Source: Mycteria americana (lineage: Eukaryota; Chordata; Aves; Ciconiiformes; Ciconiidae). From it: a stretch of DNA of 64,000 nucleotides. Positions 58,141 to 64,000 of this stretch are shown piece by piece. Where the stretch lies: NCBI RefSeq assembly GCF_035582795.1, contig NC_134367.1, forward strand, positions 56,265,562 through 56,329,561, read 5' to 3'. A program made the translations under genes and the position numbers. The notes under the pieces were generated by a model. That model was given only the letters and a program-made list of their open reading frames with translations. It was not told the DNA's origin and ran no database searches. Numbering within the stretch: the first letter of the stretch is position 1; every line of letters begins with the position of its first letter.

Positions 58141-60939
58141 TCTGTGTGAATGCGTGAGAATCTATGGGGAGGGGGAAATTCACAGATTTCCATTATGAAA
58201 AAAACGGTTATTGCAAGCAAAGCTGTTCAAAGCTGAATTACACTCACTTTCATGTCCAAATGACCAAAAGAACATGCAAGAATTGAGTCTTGTGAAATCT
58301 ACAGGACAATGTAAATAGGAGTTCCTGCACTTAAGGTCCTTAAACCCAAGGAGGAACTCTGATGTCAGCTTGTTTCTTTTTAATTCTTCATGGTCAGGCA
58401 TTTTGGAGCTAATCACCTGGTTTATCTTCAGATATATTTACTATGTAATATGTGAGTTTCAGAGGGGTCAGTATTGGTTCTGTTAACTATGAGAATAGAA
58501 ACTGCTACTTGGTTGTGATGACTATGCCAGCAGTAAGTATCAAGTTCTAGAAATACTGAGAAGAGTCCATAAAAACGAATGGATTAGGCAGTCTGTGTAG
58601 CACTATCCATCCTCTCTTTTTTTTTTTAGAGGTAAAATCAAAATATTCCTACAGCCCTGAGTGAAACTTCCTGTACCATCGGGTCAGTTTTCCATAGGGA
58701 ATAAGCATAAACAGTACTATGTATTGTTTGTATATCTATTTTTCCCATAAAATTCTCACCTAAGGTGACAAGCTGGCTAAGGCTCTGGCATCACTTGCTG
58801 AAAAAATCTGTAAATGGACTAGGTCCACTTCCATGGCTAATGTGACTTGTGCTCGTGTACCCAGCAGGGGAGTCTGCTTAAGCCTTTTGTTAGGTTTGTT
58901 CTGAACTGCGCATTAGAAGTTTGAATGGGAGTGCAGCAGACAAAGAAGATGAAGTGAAGCTGCACTACGCTATCTCAAAACTGAAATAACTAAATCGATA
59001 CATTAGCTAAATGGTCTTCATTGTGAAATGTCCTATTTGAGTTACGTTCCTGTTGTTGGAAGTAATTTGAAATTGGAAGTCTTCATAGCAGCATTTGGAC
59101 AAAGCAATATCTTTAGAGCTGCATTACTGGAGACAAACACTAATATTGCAGCCTTCTGCCCTGCAGGCTGTAGAACTGTTGGACACTTCATTCTGGAAGT
59201 GTTTCCTTGGGTTTTTTTTCCCCCCTCTTCAAAATGAGTCTGGCTTTATCTCCTTCAGGATAGGCATGTCACTAGAAGGGAAAACTTCTGCTTTTGAAAG
59301 GGAATTGCCAGATTTTAAATGAACATCTGCTTCTTTGTGAAACAGTGCATTTTAACTGTTGTAGCTTGATGTAATGTTATAAAGCAGATTGCATAAACTC
59401 TTAGCTGCAGTTTTTCGTCATACTAAGATCAGATTGCAGTTACATGAGAGCGCTGCAGTCTACTTGATCTCATAAAAGAGAAAGGGATGTTTAATCAAGT
59501 AACTAATGGTTTTGACATCAAATAACATTCCATATGAGCTGGAATGCTCAGAGCACAGTTGGCTGCCTTTTGCAGACTGATCTCTGATGTTTGCTAGTTA
59601 CTGTATTGCAGAGAAGGTGAACAGGCGTGCAATGTTTCCTGGCTTCTGTCATTGCCATAGGAAAGTTTTCTCACTGAATGTTAAGTTTAACTTTTTTGTG
59701 GGGAGCAGATACCCTCCAACAGGTTATCTTGAGTATTGAAGTTCATCTGTAATACGAATTTTGTTTCATTAAAATGTAAGGTTGTGTTTATGTTACCATA
59801 TGTAAGTGTTACTGTGTCACTGAAGCAGTTCTGGTGCTGGCAGTAAAGATATAAAACAGGAAAAGCTTAGTTTAGTCCTCAAAAGTAATCTATTTTTTAT
59901 ATTTGTATCAAACTGCCAAAGAATACTTCTAATACCTGAGCTCCCCTCGGCCCTCAAACTTCTGCATATCTCAACTAAAAGACTGGTTTTATATTGGAGA
60001 CAGATCTCAAGGTCTAGGATTTGTCTATAGAGGGATGCCTAATGAAACTAAAATGATTAGTTCAGCTGCATTTGATTCAACTTAAATCTATTCCAATGGC
60101 TAGTTTAATTGTGAATTAAGTGTTCCTCCTGGAATTAATGTAGTTGAACTAATCCATGTTATCACTTAGTTGGGATTATTTTACTGTCCCTGTGTGGGCA
60201 ATCTTCAGTGAGCTGTGCCAAATGCACTCTGCATATCCACAACTTGATCTCTGAATGTATGTCATTGCAGTTAGCGCCTCTCCCCGACTTGTTCTGTGTG
60301 AAGGTCTGTGGTATAGCTGTGACCTGCTGTATGGCTGTAGTCTCTGGGTACCTGTACATAATGTGTAAAACAAGTTTTTATGATTAGGGAATCAATTTAT
60401 TGAACTTTATTATTGAAAGTTAAATCTGAATCTGTAAAACAAGAAATCAATAAAAGACTATAATCTTTCTACAGGCTATGGTGATACATGAATAATTCTG
60501 CAGGTCTGACTGGGGAGATGTAGCCTTATTCGTATTGCTACGTCGCTCTGGGAAAGTCGCGAACTTCAAATGGCACGCTCTTCTGCGCTCCTCTTCGGTT
60601 GCTTACTGTATTGTAAGAACTGGACAAATTTTTGTATCTGCTACTTCCAACTTCTTAGAAGCTCTTGTGAAAGCTTTTCTAGTAAAGCACTTACTGTAAA
60701 AATACCTCTTTGATAGTCCTGGGAACTTGCTAAACTTGTTCCTGGCTACTAAAAAGCTTGCTTCCTCTCCCTGCTGCTGAGTCAGTGCTGAACCATGAGC
60801 TGGGCTGGGCCTGCTGCCAGCTCTGGTTTGGAGCAGGGTGAAGTGGGTGTGGCGTGGAAGAAACCTCCACAGCCCGAGCGGTGCCTGGGTGCTGAGCATG
60901 AGCCCTTTTGAAAGGGGAAGCTCGTCCTCAGGCAAGTTT
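58141..60939. other. NUS1 3' flank or extended 3' UTR
   Basis: AT-rich DNA with no recognisable coding exon or repeat. It may be an alternative long NUS1 3' UTR ending near 60,470. Confidence 0.4.
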
Positions 60940-61490
60940 TGAAAAAGCACTGGGGGTCGCGGTGGGTAACAGGCTGGCAAAGAAGGCCAGCAGTCTCCCA
61001 GGAAGTGTGGCTAGCAGATCAAGGGAGGTGATCTTTCCTGCTGGGATCTGGAGTGCTGGGTCCAGTTCTGGGCTTCCTTGGTACAAGAGAGACATGGACT
61101 TACTGGACCTAGTCCAGCAAAAGGCCATGATGATGATTAAGGAGTGGAGCATCTGTTGTACGAGGAGAGGCCGAGAGCTGGGGCTGCTCAGCCTGGAGAA
61201 GAGAAGGCTCAGGAGGGATCATTACCGGTGTGTATAAATATATGACGGAGGGGGAGTGAAAACAGCCAGACACTTCTCAGTGGCGCTTAGTGGCAACAGG
61301 CACAAACTGAAATATAGGAGAATCCATTTAAACATCAGAAAAAACCTTTTCTGGTGAGGGTGGTCAAGCAGTGGAGCAGGTTGCCCAGAGGGTTGTGGAG
61401 TCTCCTTCAAAACCTGACTGGACACATGGAGGGGGGGTGTTGGACTAGATCATCTCTGAAGGTGCCTTCAACCTCAGCTGTGCTGTGAAA
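60940..61490 (+). mobile_element. Degraded, 5'-truncated CR1 copy
   Basis: Encodes pieces of the CR1 ORF2 C-terminus: LGVAVGNRLAKKAS, SVASRSREVI, WYKRDMDLLDLVQQKA and [15 protein letters not shown], with gaps, then GTGGTCAAGCAGTGGAGCAG and the 3' UTR wording GACTAGATCATC...CCTTCAACCTCAG. It is clearly more diverged than the copy at 10,291-14,612, from another CR1 subfamily or older. The 3' end lacks a clean ATTCTATG repeat. Confidence 0.88.
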
Positions 61491-62955
61491 TGGAAAACTC
61501 AAGAGGCAGACAAGTTATTTTACAGAGAAGGGGGTTTACGGCAAATAGTCTTTGTGGCCAGAGTTCAGCGTATGGCGCTTCCATGCTCGCTTTAACTGCA
61601 TAGACTTTAATCCAGAGGAAAGCAATAGGTGGTGGAGCACTATTAGGACTGGTTGGCACACTCGCTCACAACAGTGAAAGAGCATGCTGGGCACAGACAG
61701 TGCCGAGTTTTCAGTAAGCTTGCAAATTAACACTTGGGTCTCAAAATCCCAACTGTTGACGGAAAAACTGTATTCTTTGCTCAGTTATTTTGTGATAGAG
61801 AGTGTTCTGAGAGAGTCTTCTGTGTTGTCTGTTATCACATCCTTCAGGTTTTCCTTCCTTCCTTCCTTACCCAGTGCTGCTGGCACTCTGTTTCCTTAGA
61901 TATGCAAGCTTCTGGGAAGAAAATTGTCATGTTATTGAAAGTAACTCTTTGGTATACGCTAGATGATACCAAAAATTTGTTACCATGCAATTTGGTGGAC
62001 AGAGAATGCAGAGGAACTTGTATGGCTTTTCACCAAATTGGCTTACACCTAGCTTCACGCTTGCCGGCATTAAGGTGGCTCTTGAAAAGCTGTTTGGCTG
62101 TCTCTGGTGCGTTTTGAGTTATTGCTTGCACAGATACAACCTGCCTGTAAGGTTAATAGTAGTTCCCAAACTGGAGCTGGCTCTAGAGCAGTGTTTGTAT
62201 GGTGCTGCTGGGCTCTCCTACCTCAGATGGTTTTTAATAGTCAGCGACGGTGCTCGCTGCAGTTAATTTGTCATTTCAATACCAAAGAATATTAGAGCTG
62301 CCTGTATGGTGGAAAATTCATCTTCACTTGCCCCAGTGCCCCCGGTGAGAGCCCCCACTCACGGTAGCTACTACTCTTTTAACAAATTATTCCAGTTTCT
62401 ACATCTTTCTTCTTCTTTTTCCCCTTCCAGTGGTGCACAGTAGTTGATATCTAGTAAAGGAACTAGATGAGATTCTGAAATAGTTGCTTTGCAGCAGGGA
62501 ATCTGGGGACATGGTCAATAAAACAGCTGTTACAGGAAACAGGCCTACAAAGCAGTTCTTGAAGTGAGAGTGATTTTTAGGACTTCTTGTTATGAACGTG
62601 CATTGAGGAACTGTACAGCATAGCATGCTGCATTGAGTGAAGGCTGGTAGGCAAGTAGAGTGTAAAGTCAAGGTCATTCTTTTTAAAGGAAAGTATATTC
62701 TTACACGCTTATATCTGTGAATGCTTTCAAAAGTACTTCACAAAAATTACTATTAAAAATAACCTGCTGGTTGGATTTCCTGTATGTCTCGTGAATTCAG
62801 CTTGTGTGTGAAATCGTAACTGCCCTGAGTAGCTCCAGGTGTTGTGCAAAATAAGGACGTTTTTAAGCAGAGATATTTTTTGTCTTTACAGTTGAATTAA
62901 TGTTGCACTATTAACCACGTTTATTCATTGGCACTGAAAGGTAGGTATACCTAGA
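61491..62955. other. Intergenic sequence
   Basis: No gene seen. It contains a short TTCC repeat near 61,850-61,869. Open frames here are short and unsupported. Confidence 0.5.
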
Positions 62956-62959
62956 AAAA

Positions 62960-63215
62960 CCGAAGGGTACGTGCAGATAGTTTTAGCCCCTGTCTGCTGC
63001 TCCTGGTGTACCAGCTGCCTTGCAGGCGGGCTTTGCCCCGTGTTGCCAGCCGGGACTGTGCCGCCCAGCTAGCACCTTGGGCAGGAGGAGCACTGGGGAC
63101 ACGGCGTGCTGGCTTCCACGCTGCCGTCCTCTCCGGGGTCGCAGCCCCCCCAGTGCTCTGCTCACTTGGAAAGAGGTTCTCGTTGCTGCTCCTGAGCACT
63201 TAATGCAACAGCAGC
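62960..63215. other. Isolated GC-rich patch
   Basis: About 250 bp with raised GC and several CpG in an otherwise AT-rich region, about 5 kb downstream of NUS1. It has overlapping open frames on both strands with no recognisable domain. It could be a small CpG island, an enhancer or an old repeat. Confidence 0.4.
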
Positions 63216-64000
63216 AGCTTTGGCTCAGGAGCGAGGAAGGAACTGGAGAATAAGGCTGAATTGTAGCCCATCCGATGCAAAACTTTCCAACTAGTCTTGC
63301 TGTGAAGGTTACCATTTGTCCAATTTTTACCACACCATGAATGACTGCAAACAGCTTCTAGCTGTCTTCTAGGAGCTAAGCTACTTTGATAAGTTTGAAA
63401 TGCTAAAGCAAATGAATCAAAGGCCATGCTTTAAACCCCTACACAACTTTTTCCTCAGATCTGCCAAATTAAAAGGGAGAGAGACTTGCAAGCCCTTCTC
63501 TGCTGTATGTTTGTCTGTGTTAAATGATGCAAGACCTCCCTGAATTCCGTTGAATTACTGCCGAGAGCCGTAGGATTATTCCTTAATTGCATCCAAAACA
63601 ACTTTTTTAGATGATGAATAATATTATGTATTATACAGAAGCATGCCTCAACCTTAACTTTGAAGCGCTTCACAAATTAATGTTTAATGAAACCGTTTGC
63701 CTTGAGGTTTTTGCTGTACTATCTAACTGGCTGAATACAAACACGAGCCAGGGCTCTTTCATCTCCCTGACAAGCCTTGCTGCTTTAATACAGCATATTT
63801 TCTCCGACCGTGTGCAGCCAGTCAGTTTTCAGCACTGTTGTTTTCTACACGTATCTCCCTGGCCTGCAAAAATACTGCCTATCCCCAGAAAAAAACCCAC
63901 AGCAGAAGACCCTAACGGATTGATCATACAGAAAACATATTTTTAGGGGAATGTTTAATTGAACTAAACATGACCAGTACAAGTGTTGTAATAGAGTTCA
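63216..64000. other. Intergenic sequence to window end
   Basis: AT-rich. The 111-codon open frame at 63,611-63,946 has no recognisable motif. I see nothing supportable here. Confidence 0.5.

Noticed and set aside
1-64000. CRISPR arrays, bacterial operons, prophage or tRNA/rRNA genes
   Set aside because: The window is vertebrate nuclear DNA. I saw no spaced direct repeats, ribosome-binding-site-led gene runs, or tRNA-like box sequences.

Overview
This is a stretch of vertebrate nuclear DNA, almost certainly from a bird. The coding exons are short, separated by long AT-rich introns, and bounded by consensus splice sites. The promoters are CpG islands. The recognisable mobile DNA is CR1 LINE sequence with the ATTCTGTG/ATTCTATG-type 3' end typical of birds. 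Gene order is GOPC (minus), NEPN (plus), NUS1 (plus), matching the conserved block known from human chromosome 6q22 and its avian counterpart. I cannot name the species.

Region by region. 1-20,500: the 5' part of GOPC on the minus strand. Exon 1 is at 19,494-19,787 and exon 2 at 1,406-1,570, with a 17.9 kb intron 1 between them. The rest of the gene lies beyond the left edge. Intron 1 holds a near-complete 4.3 kb CR1 element (about 10,291-14,612), inserted opposite to GOPC transcription and broken in both ORFs. 20,500-29,500: intergenic, AT-rich, with a few old repeat remnants and no gene I can support. 29,516-38,355: NEPN (nephrocan), a secreted leucine-rich-repeat protein in three coding exons, with a TATA-box promoter rather than a CpG island. 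39,720-41,430: the CpG island of NUS1. 40,623-57,997: the five coding exons of NUS1. 58,140-64,000: NUS1 3' flank, with one degraded CR1 piece and a small GC-rich patch.

The three genes are not known to act in one pathway. GOPC is a Golgi trafficking adaptor. NEPN is a secreted matrix-type LRR protein reported in mouse to dampen TGF-beta signalling. NUS1 is the ER subunit of the cis-prenyltransferase that makes dolichol. They look like ordinary neighbours. I see no operon, CRISPR array, rRNA or tRNA, and no evidence of an undescribed multi-gene system. The most interesting details are a probable GC-AG intron in NEPN, a perfect TISU/YY1 motif heading a short upstream ORF in the NUS1 leader with a weak main start codon, a UPRE-like site in the NUS1 promoter, and the near-full-length CR1.
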